DNA of 64,000 nt from CBDCUW01 sp963734865 (GTDB taxonomy: Bacteria > Planctomycetota > Planctomycetia > Pirellulales > Pirellulaceae). Shown here piece after piece: positions 1 through 7,915 of the stretch. Numbering within the stretch: the first letter of the stretch is position 1; each line of letters starts with the position of its first letter. The notes beneath the pieces are model-generated. The model was not told the DNA's origin and searched no databases. It worked only from the letters and a program-made list of their open reading frames with translations. The stretch spans positions 292,717-356,716 of the forward strand of contig CAVTIV010000004.1 in assembly GCA_963734865.1 (NCBI GenBank), read 5' to 3'. A program made the position numbers and the translations under genes.

Positions 1-1557
1 AGTGAAGGCAACCCGTTGCGTTTGCTTGTCCACCGAGCCTTGGATGGTCTGGGTCTTGTCCGTTTTGGTGTCGGTATAGTTCCCGCGAATGACACCTTGT
101 TTATTGACCGCGAGTTCGATCGTCACGATGGAATTGGATTCGCCAGTTTTCGCGAGAGCAAACACACCCAACGGCAACCAGTCGCCATCGGCTGGAGCGT
201 CGGCTTTCTCGCCTGCTTGGGCCAATTCGCTCGCTTGCTGGTAGTATTGCTGTGTCGTACCCGCGTCCTGGCCATTCACATACACGTTGTTGTTGTCGTA
301 GATGACGTTGTTGCCATAGTCGTAGTAGACCGGTGTCGATGGGTAATAATTCATCCAAACGCCGACCGAATTCCAAGTGGCCGCACGCCATGCTGCGCCG
401 GAGGCCCAGCCTGCCGCGAACCAGGCGCCGGGATGATTGGCGTGCCAAGCCCCGCCGTACAAGCCCCAGTGGTCGTAATTACTGCGCACCGCGACGGCGC
501 TGGTGTATCGACCGGAGGGGGAAACACGCGCGAACCCGGCGGCCGCCCCGGCCGGTCCCGCAACGACGCCACGAGCAGCGGCGCCTCCATTGGGACCTCG
601 CACCGCACCGCCGGCCGCGACTCCACCATTGGGTCCAACGGCGACGCCACGAGCAGCGGCGCCTCCATTGGGACCTCGCACCGCACCGCCGGCCGCGACT
701 CCACCGTTGGGTCCGACTGCGACGCCACGAGCGGCCCCACCGCCGCCAGCACCTTGGACACCACCCACTGTGGCAACTCCGCCGTCGGCACCGACGCCGA
801 CCGCGCGGCCTGCCGTGTTGCCTTGCGGACCGGTCACTGTGACGCCCGCCGCCTGGCCTCCCCGAGGACCCTCCACGGTCCCGCGGTTGACGTCAAAGTT
901 GTCACCACTTGGTTGTCGTGTGCTGCTCAGACCGTGGAGACCCTCATCGGAAGGCAGTCCAAGAAAGCTATTCAGTTGGCTTCGATTTGGGGAAGAGAAT
1001 CGACCGGCTCCCGCACCCAGGCCGCCCGCACCCAGGCCGCCCGCACCGGGGAAGCCACCGCCAAATCCGGCGGCGCCACGCTGACCTGCACCGATACCGC
1101 CTGGGCTCTGCCCAGCTCCGCCGCCCAAACCACGTCCGCCGACCCCACTGAATCCTCCCGTTCCGCCACCGAATCCGCCTCCTCCATCCCCAAAGCTACG
1201 TCCACCACCGCCACCGAATCCGCCTCCTCCGAATCCTCCACTCCCCAAGCTACGTCCACCACCGCCACCGAATCCGCCTCCTCCGAATCCTCCACCCCCC
1301 AAGCTACGTCCACCACCGCCACCGAATCCGCCTCCTCCGAATCCTCCACTCCCCAAGCTACGTCCACCACCGCCACCGAATCCTCCACCTCCGAATCCTC
1401 CACCTCCGAATCCTCCACCTCCGAATCCTCCACCTCCGAATCCTCCACCGCCCATGCCGCGACCGCCACCGCCTCGACCGCGGCCCCAGCCATCAGCCAG
1501 CGGCAGGGAAAACATCAAACTCAATGTCAGCACGGTCAGAAGCGGTTGTCGGAACAT
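1..1557 (-). CDS. Gly-rich exported surface protein, mu-protocadherin-like (partial, runs off left edge)
   Basis: The minus frame is open from the ATG at 1557 to the window edge, giving 519 residues with no stop. It begins with a signal peptide (MFRQPLLTVLTLSLMFSLP, then ADGWG). A long Gly-rich stretch of GGFGG units follows, encoded by 15-bp and 54-bp tandem repeats. Then come GPNGG/AARG units from a 78-bp repeat. The last part is a Trp/Ala/Tyr-rich domain with HANHPGAW and YYDYGNN, then a polar domain with NVYVNGQDAGT, QQYYQQ and DGDWLPLGVFAL. This end resembles planctomycete proteins annotated as 'mu-protocadherin, putative cell-surface protein' (recognised from memory). It is probably an envelope or extracellular protein of unknown function. 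The long plus-strand ORF over the same bases is a mirror of the repeats. Confidence 0.8.
   Translation of the reverse strand, partial: MFRQPLLTVLTLSLMFSLPLADGWGRGRGGGGRGMGGGGFGGGGFGGGGFGGGGFGGGGFGGGGGRSLGSGGFGGGGFGGGGGRSLGGGGFGGGGFGGGGGRSLGSGGFGGGGFGGGGGRSFGDGGGGFGGGTGGFSGVGGRGLGGGAGQSPGGIGAGQRGAAGFGGGFPGAGGLGAGGLGAGAGRFSSPNRSQLNSFLGLPSDEGLHGLSSTRQPSGDNFDVNRGTVEGPRGGQAAGVTVTGPQGNTAGRAVGVGADGGVATVGGVQGAGGGGAARGVAVGPNGGVAAGGAVRGPNGGAAARGVAVGPNGGVAAGGAVRGPNGGAAARGVVAGPAGAAAGFARVSPSGRYTSAVAVRSNYDHWGLYGGAWHANHPGAWFAAGWASGAAWRAATWNSVGVWMNYYPSTPVYYDYGNNVIYDNNNVYVNGQDAGTTQQYYQQASELAQAGEKADAPADGDWLPLGVFALAKTGESNSIVTIELAVNKQGVIRGNYTDTKTDKTQTIQGSVDKQTQRVAFT
565..798. repeat. 78-bp tandem repeat inside the Gly-rich gene
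   Basis: The word gacgccacgagc recurs at 565, 643 and, with one change after it, at 721. The period is 78 bp, or 26 codons, so the copies stay in frame. The third copy is diverged and fades out near 798. They encode Gly/Ala/Val-rich units with a GPNGG core in the minus-strand protein. Confidence 0.8.
1193..1449. repeat. 54-bp and 15-bp tandem repeats encoding GGFGG units
   Basis: The word aagctacgtccacc starts at 1193, 1247, 1301 and 1355, an exact 54-bp (18-codon) period. From about 1379 to 1449 there is a 15-bp unit (cctccacctccgaat), about five copies, coding GGFGG on the minus strand. All copies keep the reading frame, so length variation would change only the number of Gly-rich units. 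Confidence 0.85.
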
Positions 1558-2376
1558 CGGTATTTCCTTGACGGGAGGGAGGTGTTTTCACGTGTCGCTT
1601 GTTGAAAGACTCAACGATCGCAGTCATGCGTCTGCAGCTCGGTCTCCGCCGACGGGAATGATGGATGGTTCGATTCGTGTCGGGTTTGTCACATCCGTCC
1701 CACCATCAAGTGAATTCGCGATTCGTCGATTATGGATTTTCAGCGAATGCAGCACAATCATGGCCTCGACAGCTACCTCCGTCATGGGCAGCAGGGGCCA
1801 AAAAAATGGCGAAATCTGCCTGCTGCCCGTTTCGCCATACGTGTTTCGGTTCAAAGCATTCCCTTCGGTGGGCGATCGGCGATGTGCGTCCCACACCAGT
1901 GGCACGCGATTCGTCGCGAAGGTGGATCCTTCATTCGCTCATGCTCACCGTGTTCGTGACCGGTTTGCCTGATTCTTGAGCTCAAGGCGGTGGCCGACGT
2001 CCTACTCGATCTCCAGGATGCAGCGGTTGAGTTGCATGAACCGGGGGCAAGATGGGCTGGCCCTATTCGTTAACTATCTTCGCTTTCGTCGGTCGAGGTC
2101 CTTTTTTGGGGGGCGTCACGGGGGTCGCACCAGCGCCCCGTTGGCGTACGACCGAATCCGCGTTGGTTGCGGAGAAACCATAACCGCGTTTCATACCTCC
2201 AATGGCAGTTGGCTGGGTCTGCTAATTGCCGTGCCACGGTACCGCCAATGTTCGCACCCGAGAGCCGTAGCGGTTACATTCAACGACAGCGGCGAAATTC
2301 GCCGACAAACCCCACGCAGCGCATCCGCGTTTGCCGCGGTGAGGTCACGGGTCGGAATTCTTTTGGGAGAAGGAAG
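1558..2376. other. 819-bp intergenic region without a supported gene
   Basis: This lies between the divergent Gly-rich gene and the Tat-exported gene at 2377. Short ORFs exist on both strands but none shows a recognisable domain, ribosome-binding site or conserved-looking composition. It presumably holds both promoters; I cannot place them from the sequence. Confidence 0.5.
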
Positions 2377-3927
2377 ATGCAACGCAACGATCGTCGTCAG
2401 TTCTTGTCCAACGTAGGTAGCGGCATGCTGGTCGGTAGTTTGGGGGCTGCCTTGTCGAGCGACTTGGGAATCTCGTTGGCATACGCCGGCGACGATGGCG
2501 ACCGTTTAACGTTCGGTGACATGGAATCGCTCGTTTCGCTGATGCAAGAGACGCCGCTGAAACGGTTGCAGCCCGTGTTGATTGACAGAATCAACGGTGG
2601 CACCGATCTGGCAACGTTGATCGCGGCCGGTGCGCTGGCCAACGCCCGCACGTTTGGCGGGCATGACTACGTCGGATTCCACACATTCATGGCATTGACG
2701 CCGGCGCTTGAAATGGCGGCCGAACTTCCAGAGCAGCGCAAGGCGTTGCCGATCTTGAAAGTTTTGTATCGCAATACCGACCGGATTCAACAGTTTGGCG
2801 GATCGAGCAGCGAAGTGTTGCGGCGGATCGACGCCAGCAAGCACGACGGCGGCGGCGTGTCAGGCGAAGCGCTGCAGGCGGCAACTCGCGAGGCTGACTT
2901 TGAGAGAGCCGAGCGACTCATGGCGTCACTCGCCGACGAGTCACCAAAGAAGATTTTTAACCGGGTCGAGTACCCCGTCCAGGACGAAGCGGACGTGCAC
3001 CGCGTCGTGTTGGCTTGGCGTGCCTGGGCCGCGATTGGCATCGTCGGCGATCAGCACGCCAATACGCTGCTGCGACAATCGGTGCATTACTGTTTGCGGG
3101 TGTCGGAAGATCGGATCCGCGATGGCAGACCTGATCCGGAATTGTGGACGCTCGTGCCGAGATTGCTCGACCAGTACAAGTTGCTTGGCAGTCCCGTCGG
3201 TAATCTCCAGGGCGACGATTCCTGGATCGAGGAGTTGGCTTGGACGTTTTTTCAGAGCAATCGCGGGCAAGCTGCCGACGCAGCCGCGCAAGCATTGGCT
3301 GCGGGATTCGCGCCAGATCAAATCGGCGAGGCGATGTCCGTTGCAGCCAATTTGTTGCTGCTGCATGACCCGGGTCGGGCGAAAGATGGTGATGGCGACA
3401 AAGTCAAAGGTTCGGTTCACGGCGCTTCGGTCGGCGTTCACGCATCGGACGCGGCGAACGCTTGGCGAAACATTTCGCGGGTCAGTAATCATCGCAACAG
3501 CGTTGCCAGTCTGTTGGTGGGAGCGTACCACACCGCGGGCCAAAGCCCTCACGTGCAACGTGAACGGTGGCCGCTAAAGATGGACGCAGTTGAATCGACC
3601 GAGGACAAAGGACGGTTGCTTGGGCAAGCGGAACAGGCCATTCGCGATCGTGATCAAGCTCTGGCGGGAGCGGCGGCACAGCGGTATGGCGAACTCGGCG
3701 GTTCACCACGTGCACTGTTCCAAGTGCTGCTGCAATTTGCGACCAGTGAAGACGGTGCCTTACACGCGGAGAAATATTACCGCACGGTGACCGAAGAATT
3801 CGCCAAGACTCGTCCGTCGCTACGTTGGCGACAGCTTGTCGCGCTGGCGCGAGTTTCGGCAAGTGAGTATGGAACACCTGCGCCCGGGTATCGTGAAGCG
3901 TGTGATTTACTGCAAGTCGACGTTTAG
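2377..3927 (+). CDS. Tat-exported protein of unknown function
   Basis: The 516-residue product starts at the ATG preceded by gggagaaggaag, a good ribosome-binding site. The open frame extends upstream to 2167, but that part lacks coding character. The N-terminus (MQRNDRRQFLSNVGSGMLVG) has the RR-x-F-L pattern and hydrophobic stretch of a twin-arginine signal, ending near SLAYAGD. The mature protein is mainly helical-looking and rich in Ala, Leu and Arg, with phrases such as HDYVGFHTF, WAAIGIVGDQHAN and YHTAGQSPH. I do not recognise a family. It stands alone: the upstream neighbour diverges and the next gene begins 239 bp downstream. Likely periplasmic; function unknown. Confidence 0.75.
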   Translation: MQRNDRRQFLSNVGSGMLVGSLGAALSSDLGISLAYAGDDGDRLTFGDMESLVSLMQETPLKRLQPVLIDRINGGTDLATLIAAGALANARTFGGHDYVGFHTFMALTPALEMAAELPEQRKALPILKVLYRNTDRIQQFGGSSSEVLRRIDASKHDGGGVSGEALQAATREADFERAERLMASLADESPKKIFNRVEYPVQDEADVHRVVLAWRAWAAIGIVGDQHANTLLRQSVHYCLRVSEDRIRDGRPDPELWTLVPRLLDQYKLLGSPVGNLQGDDSWIEELAWTFFQSNRGQAADAAAQALAAGFAPDQIGEAMSVAANLLLLHDPGRAKDGDGDKVKGSVHGASVGVHASDAANAWRNISRVSNHRNSVASLLVGAYHTAGQSPHVQRERWPLKMDAVESTEDKGRLLGQAEQAIRDRDQALAGAAAQRYGELGGSPRALFQVLLQFATSEDGALHAEKYYRTVTEEFAKTRPSLRWRQLVALARVSASEYGTPAPGYREACDLLQVDV

Positions 3928-4166
3928 ATTCTAGATTCGGGCGGTCATGTTCGTCCTCATCGTTGGCGTGATGACGTTCGGTCCGAATTCTCGAGAGGCG
4001 TGACAATCGCCTTTCGAAAGCTCCCTGATAGAATATCGCCACTACGGTCGCACGAATCTTCCCGACCGCAGTCTCGTCTTTTCTTTTTCTCGTCACCAAG
4101 ATACGAGCGGTTGTCACAGCCATGAATGGTGGTTGCGTGATTTTCCGCGCGTTGGGGGCTGATTCC

Positions 4167-5195
4167 ATGAACCCGTCCGAAGCATATCGGCGTCTGATGC
4201 ACGTCTTGCGTACAAATCGATCCACCAGGCGATCAGGCAAACTCAAACGTCGGCTTCGGGGAAAAACGCTCGAAACCCGGCAACTGTTGGCGGCCGACTT
4301 CAATGGTGTACGACACAACGCCTTGGCCGCCGAGGGCATCAATAACGATGGTGATATCAGCACGGTTGACGCCTTGGTGATGATCAATGTGTTGAGTGGC
4401 GTCACCGGTGAGGGAACGCGAAATGATCGAGGTTTGTCGGCATTCCTCTATGTCTGGGGCCAGTTCGTTGACCACGACATTGATCTTTCCGAGCCACAAC
4501 AAGATGGCGAAGCGTTTGACATTGTGGTGCCGACCGGCGATCCCTGGTTTGACCCAACGGGAACTGGCGAGCGGACCATTCCGCTGACGCGTTCACAGTT
4601 TGATCCGGCAACCGGAACTTCGGTTGACAATCCGCGGCAACAGATCAACTCGATCACCGCCTTCATTGACGGTTCGATGGTCTACGGATCCGATCAACCG
4701 ACGGCGGACGGCTTACGGTCGTTCGAGGGTGGACGACTGTTGATCGATGACAGTGGTTTGCTGCTGCTCGATGACAGTGGCAGCGTGTTGGCGGGCGACA
4801 TCCGAGCGAGCGAGAACCTGTCACTGACCGCGATGCATACCTTGTTCGTTCGCGAACACAATCGGCTGGCTGACCAGATTGCCGACGCGAATCCTGAGCT
4901 GACCGACGAACAGATCTACCAACAAGCGCGTGCGGTTGTGATTGCTGAAATCCAGGCGATCACGTTCAACGAATTCCTGCCCGCTTTGTTGGGGACTCGT
5001 GCGATCTCAAGTGACGACGGTTACGACTCAACGGTGAATCCGTCGATTGCAAATGAGTTTTCGACAGCGGCTTACCGGTTTGGACATAGCACTTTGAACG
5101 ACGACATCGAGTTTTTTGATAGCGTACGGCCAAGCTCAGCTGAAAGGATTGGACTTCGAGGTCGTCGTCTAACGGGATTTCAGGATTTTTTCTAG
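4167..5195 (+). CDS. Haem peroxidase (peroxinectin-like) with dockerin-like segment, C-terminally truncated
   Basis: The ATG at 4167 (or 4122) opens a Lys/Arg-rich leader ending in LETRQLLAAD, the N-terminal signature of large planctomycete surface proteins. A short dockerin-like segment follows (NNDGDISTVDALVMINVL). The animal-type haem peroxidase domain then shows WGQFVDHDID with the distal His, the LTAMHTLFVREHNRLAD segment, and YRFGHSTL with the proximal His. Full-length relatives carry roughly 200 further residues including an RGRDHG motif. Here the frame ends after about 25 unrelated-looking residues (RLTGFQDFF), and the missing part is not visible in any frame up to 5400. It is therefore truncated, not merely frameshifted. 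Exported; native substrate unknown. Confidence 0.75.
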   Translation: MNPSEAYRRLMHVLRTNRSTRRSGKLKRRLRGKTLETRQLLAADFNGVRHNALAAEGINNDGDISTVDALVMINVLSGVTGEGTRNDRGLSAFLYVWGQFVDHDIDLSEPQQDGEAFDIVVPTGDPWFDPTGTGERTIPLTRSQFDPATGTSVDNPRQQINSITAFIDGSMVYGSDQPTADGLRSFEGGRLLIDDSGLLLLDDSGSVLAGDIRASENLSLTAMHTLFVREHNRLADQIADANPELTDEQIYQQARAVVIAEIQAITFNEFLPALLGTRAISSDDGYDSTVNPSIANEFSTAAYRFGHSTLNDDIEFFDSVRPSSAERIGLRGRRLTGFQDFF

Positions 5196-5401
5196 ATCCC
5201 GTGGTACGGCGGGAAAAAAAACCTTTTTTCATAGCGATCCGTACCGGATGACCGATTCAGGAAGCATTCGTTTCTCAACGTACGGGGGGCCATCGCAACC
5301 TATTGCGGTTCGATCACGTTTGTTTGTCGTAGCGAGACGACGGCGATTGTGTCGCCCACGAGTGATTTCCTGACAACAACCGACCGCGGGGGACGTTCAG
5401 T

Positions 5402-5758
5402 TTGATAGATCCGAGCGACGATGGTGAAACGGATGGGACCGGCGATGTTGACGACGAGCCCTGTGACACGGGCCATCTCGGGCGAGGCTTGAACCTGTAC
5501 TTGTTGGGCACGAACCCCGACGGCGACGGGTCGTTGACGGAGGACGAAGTGTCGAAGCGGTTGTGGGCAAGAATTGCGACAGCGGACACCAGTGGTGATG
5601 GGGGTGTGACGTTGGACGAATTCAACGTGTGGCTACAGAATCGGCAAAGTGAAGCGACTCCGCCCGAGGTTCATCGTCCCCATCATCCTTTCGATGAAGT
5701 CTTCGCTCGGCTCGGCAGAGGGGCTCTGCGAGGTGGACTCGCGCGATTCCGCAGGTAA
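5402..5758 (+). CDS. EF-hand domain ORF, probably the C-terminal remnant of a larger protein
   Basis: The first possible start is a TTG at 5402 with no clear ribosome-binding site. The product (118 residues at most) carries two EF-hand-like calcium loops: NPDGDGSLTEDE and, about 24 residues later, ADTSGDGGVTLDE. The first 30 residues are Asp-rich (DGETDGTGDVDDE) and the tail is Arg/His-rich. There is no signal peptide, although most planctomycete EF-hand proteins of this type are exported. With the truncated peroxidase just upstream, this looks like the surviving end of a gene whose front is missing. The alternative is a small intact calcium-binding protein. Confidence 0.5.
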   Translation: MIDPSDDGETDGTGDVDDEPCDTGHLGRGLNLYLLGTNPDGDGSLTEDEVSKRLWARIATADTSGDGGVTLDEFNVWLQNRQSEATPPEVHRPHHPFDEVFARLGRGALRGGLARFRR

Positions 5759-5800
5759 GATAGAAACCGTTCGTATGACGAATCCTCCGTAGAACCAGCG

Positions 5801-6471
5801 ATGGCAACCGATTCATTGAGCGCCGCGAAATCGAAGGTCCCATGGGCTGAACGTGCGGAGTTTCACGAACTGTTGGCAAGTGCTCGCCGTGGCGAAACGG
5901 AACCGCTCGGCCAATTGCTGCAGTGGTATGCCAGTTATTTAACGATCCTGGCGAGCACGCAGCTGGACCATCGTTTGCGGCGTCGCGTCAACCCATCGGA
6001 CATTGTGCGAGAAGCGATGATGGCCGCCCATCGTGACTTTGCCGACTTTCGTGGCCAGAGCCAAGGTGAATTGCTCGGTTGGCTACGCATGATCCTGATT
6101 CACACACTTCATCGCATGTTCGCCGCGCATATCAAAGTGGCGAAGCGAGATGTCCGTCGCGAAGTCTCGATCGACGAGATTTCTCATCGATTGGAGGAGT
6201 CTGCTACGAATCTAGCGGCGATCTTACCGAGCGATGGCGAGTCACCCGCGCCCGCATGCAGGCCCGCGAGCGTGCGGTTGAACTTGCCGATCAACTCAGT
6301 GCGTTGCGTCCGCAGTACCGCGACGTGATTGTCTATCGTGTCCTGCAAGGGATGTCATTTGAGCAGATCGCCGAGCGGATGGAGCGATCCGATGGTGCCG
6401 TTCGGATGCTGTGGCTGCGGGCGTTGGAGGCGTTCAAGACTCATGGAGAATCACTCGATGATGATTCCTGA
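5801..6471 (+). CDS. ECF-type RNA polymerase sigma factor (one frameshift)
   Basis: Region 2 is read from the ATG at 5801: AEFHELLASARRGE, then RRRVNPSDIVREAMMAAHRDF and GWLRMILIHTL. After about 6245 the protein continues in another frame with region 4: ALRPQYRDVIVYRVLQGMSF, EQIAERM, then GAVRMLWLRAL, ending at 6471. Joining the frames gives about 223 residues, normal for the planctomycete ECF group whose region 2 contains 'NPSDIVQE'. The break lies in tcacccgcgcccgcatg near 6245-6255 and is a net one-base loss or two-base gain. The stop overlaps the start of the kinase gene, the usual sigma/kinase pairing in these bacteria, implying co-transcription. Confidence 0.8.
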
Positions 6472-7915
6472 GCACGACACAGACGCCAGTATCGAGCCCG
6501 CCTTTCTTCGCCAACTGACTGACGATCAAAAGTCGCGTTTGACCGAGCAACTCGATCAGTACCTTCGCGCCTTGGAAACCGGCACACCGATCAGCGGCGA
6601 GGAACTCGCGAGACAGAATCTCGACCTGAGGGAAGTGTTTGCGGTTTATCTGCGCAAGTTGGATGCGTTGTACGGCGTCGCGGTCGGCTTTCAGAACACG
6701 GCTGGCGCCGGCCTTGCCGATCTCAGTGAAATCAGCGGCAGTTCGCTGACGCTCGGGGACTTTACGATCATTCGCGAGATCGGTCGTGGTGGCATGGGCG
6801 TCGTGTACGAGGCCCATCAGCATTCGCTCAATCGACAAGTCGCACTCAAGCTGCTGCCGATGGCGTCGCTGCTCGATTCGCGTCAGATCGCACGGTTCAG
6901 AAACGAAGCACATGCGGCCGGGCTATTGCGTGCGATCACACTGGATGACCCGCCGCGATTGGGAAACTTTTTGCCCGCAGCGCCAGCCGACCTCGGTGTG
7001 GTGTTGCAGAAGGCGATGGCGAAACGAAAGGACGACCGATACGAATCAGCCGGACAATTCGCGGATGATCTGCGTGCGGTCTTCGAAGGCCGACCGACGC
7101 TCGCGAAACCGCCATCGTTTGCGACGCTAATCGGTCGCTGGACGTTGCGACACCACACGGCGGTAACGGTCGGCGGATCGGTGCTGGCCCTTGCTCTCGT
7201 GTGGCTGATGATCAGCAGTGTGATCATCCGCCAAAAGGTTCAGGACGCCCAGTTTAGTGAGATCAGAGCGGATCGCTATGTTCGTCAAGGCCATTCGATC
7301 GTCGAACATCTCGGCTCGCGCGTTGCCGAACAACTTGCATCGGTCCCCGGCGCAGAGCATGTTCGCCAGTCATTGCTTCGCGAGACGCAAGAATTGGCCG
7401 AATCGCAATCGATCGATGCGGAAGGCCCGCGGCCAGGCTCGTCATGGCATCCCCGTCGCACGGCCGACGATCCAGAACCACCATCGAGCGTGTGGTTGAA
7501 CGAGACGAGCGGCTTGTCGCTCTCGCCGACCACGCATGCCCCGATCGTGACCGTTGGTCAGGCCGACGTCCAAGCGAAACTCGCAGCCACCACAAGTGCC
7601 GGATGGACCGTCGGCATCGGTCTCTTTGAGGCGTTCGAGACCACCGAGCAAGACTCGAAAATCGGTCTTTTACTTCCGCCAACATTCGCCGCAGCTGACG
7701 CCTCCTGTTTGAATGTCCATTCGTCGAACAGCCTCCATGAGAGCGAGTCTGGCGACGACGAATCCGCCTCGCCGTCCATTGCACCCGCTACCCTGGTTGC
7801 CGGTATCACGGTTGCCATTTTCGGGGTACACCAGTTTGAGCAACGGAGTCGCAATCGACATCCGAGCACGATCCGGCTGATCAAACGGAAAATGAATTCT
7901 GAAGACCCGTCATGA
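6443..7915 (+). CDS. Membrane Ser/Thr protein kinase-like protein lacking the catalytic core
   Basis: Starts are possible at 6443, 6458 or 6461, all overlapping the sigma gene. An N-terminal helical part is followed by the beginning of a kinase domain: the glycine loop GRGGMGVVYEA and the ATP-binding Lys in VALKLL. At about 6928 the sequence jumps from FRNEAHAAGLL straight to the end of a kinase domain (PADLGVVLQKAMAKRKDDRY, then AGQFADDL). The HRD catalytic loop, DFG motif and activation segment, about 170 residues, are absent, and the join is in frame. A membrane segment (TVGGSVLALALVWLMISSVI) follows. The distal part after about 7430 looks disordered and may be in the wrong frame. As written it cannot be an active kinase. 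A real deletion and an assembly collapse are both possible. Confidence 0.7.
   Translation: MENHSMMIPEHDTDASIEPAFLRQLTDDQKSRLTEQLDQYLRALETGTPISGEELARQNLDLREVFAVYLRKLDALYGVAVGFQNTAGAGLADLSEISGSSLTLGDFTIIREIGRGGMGVVYEAHQHSLNRQVALKLLPMASLLDSRQIARFRNEAHAAGLLRAITLDDPPRLGNFLPAAPADLGVVLQKAMAKRKDDRYESAGQFADDLRAVFEGRPTLAKPPSFATLIGRWTLRHHTAVTVGGSVLALALVWLMISSVIIRQKVQDAQFSEIRADRYVRQGHSIVEHLGSRVAEQLASVPGAEHVRQSLLRETQELAESQSIDAEGPRPGSSWHPRRTADDPEPPSSVWLNETSGLSLSPTTHAPIVTVGQADVQAKLAATTSAGWTVGIGLFEAFETTEQDSKIGLLLPPTFAAADASCLNVHSSNSLHESESGDDESASPSIAPATLVAGITVAIFGVHQFEQRSRNRHPSTIRLIKRKMNSEDPS

Noticed and set aside
1193..1449. Regularly spaced repeats as a CRISPR array
   Set aside because: The units are directly adjacent with no unique spacers, lie inside a gene in frame, and no cas gene is nearby.
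16..1605. Long plus-strand ORF (529 residues) rich in Ser/Thr/Ala
   Set aside because: It mirrors the in-frame repeats of the minus-strand Gly-rich gene; the minus frame has a signal peptide and family-like domains, the plus frame has none.
3482..4405. Minus-strand ORF of 307 residues across the end of the Tat-exported gene and the peroxidase start
   Set aside because: Arg/His-rich composition typical of an antisense frame of GC-rich genes; no motif, and it crosses two well-supported plus-strand genes.
5308..5330. Possible tRNA T-loop-like ggttcgatca
   Set aside because: No acceptor stem or anticodon arm can be built around it; I found no tRNA in the window.
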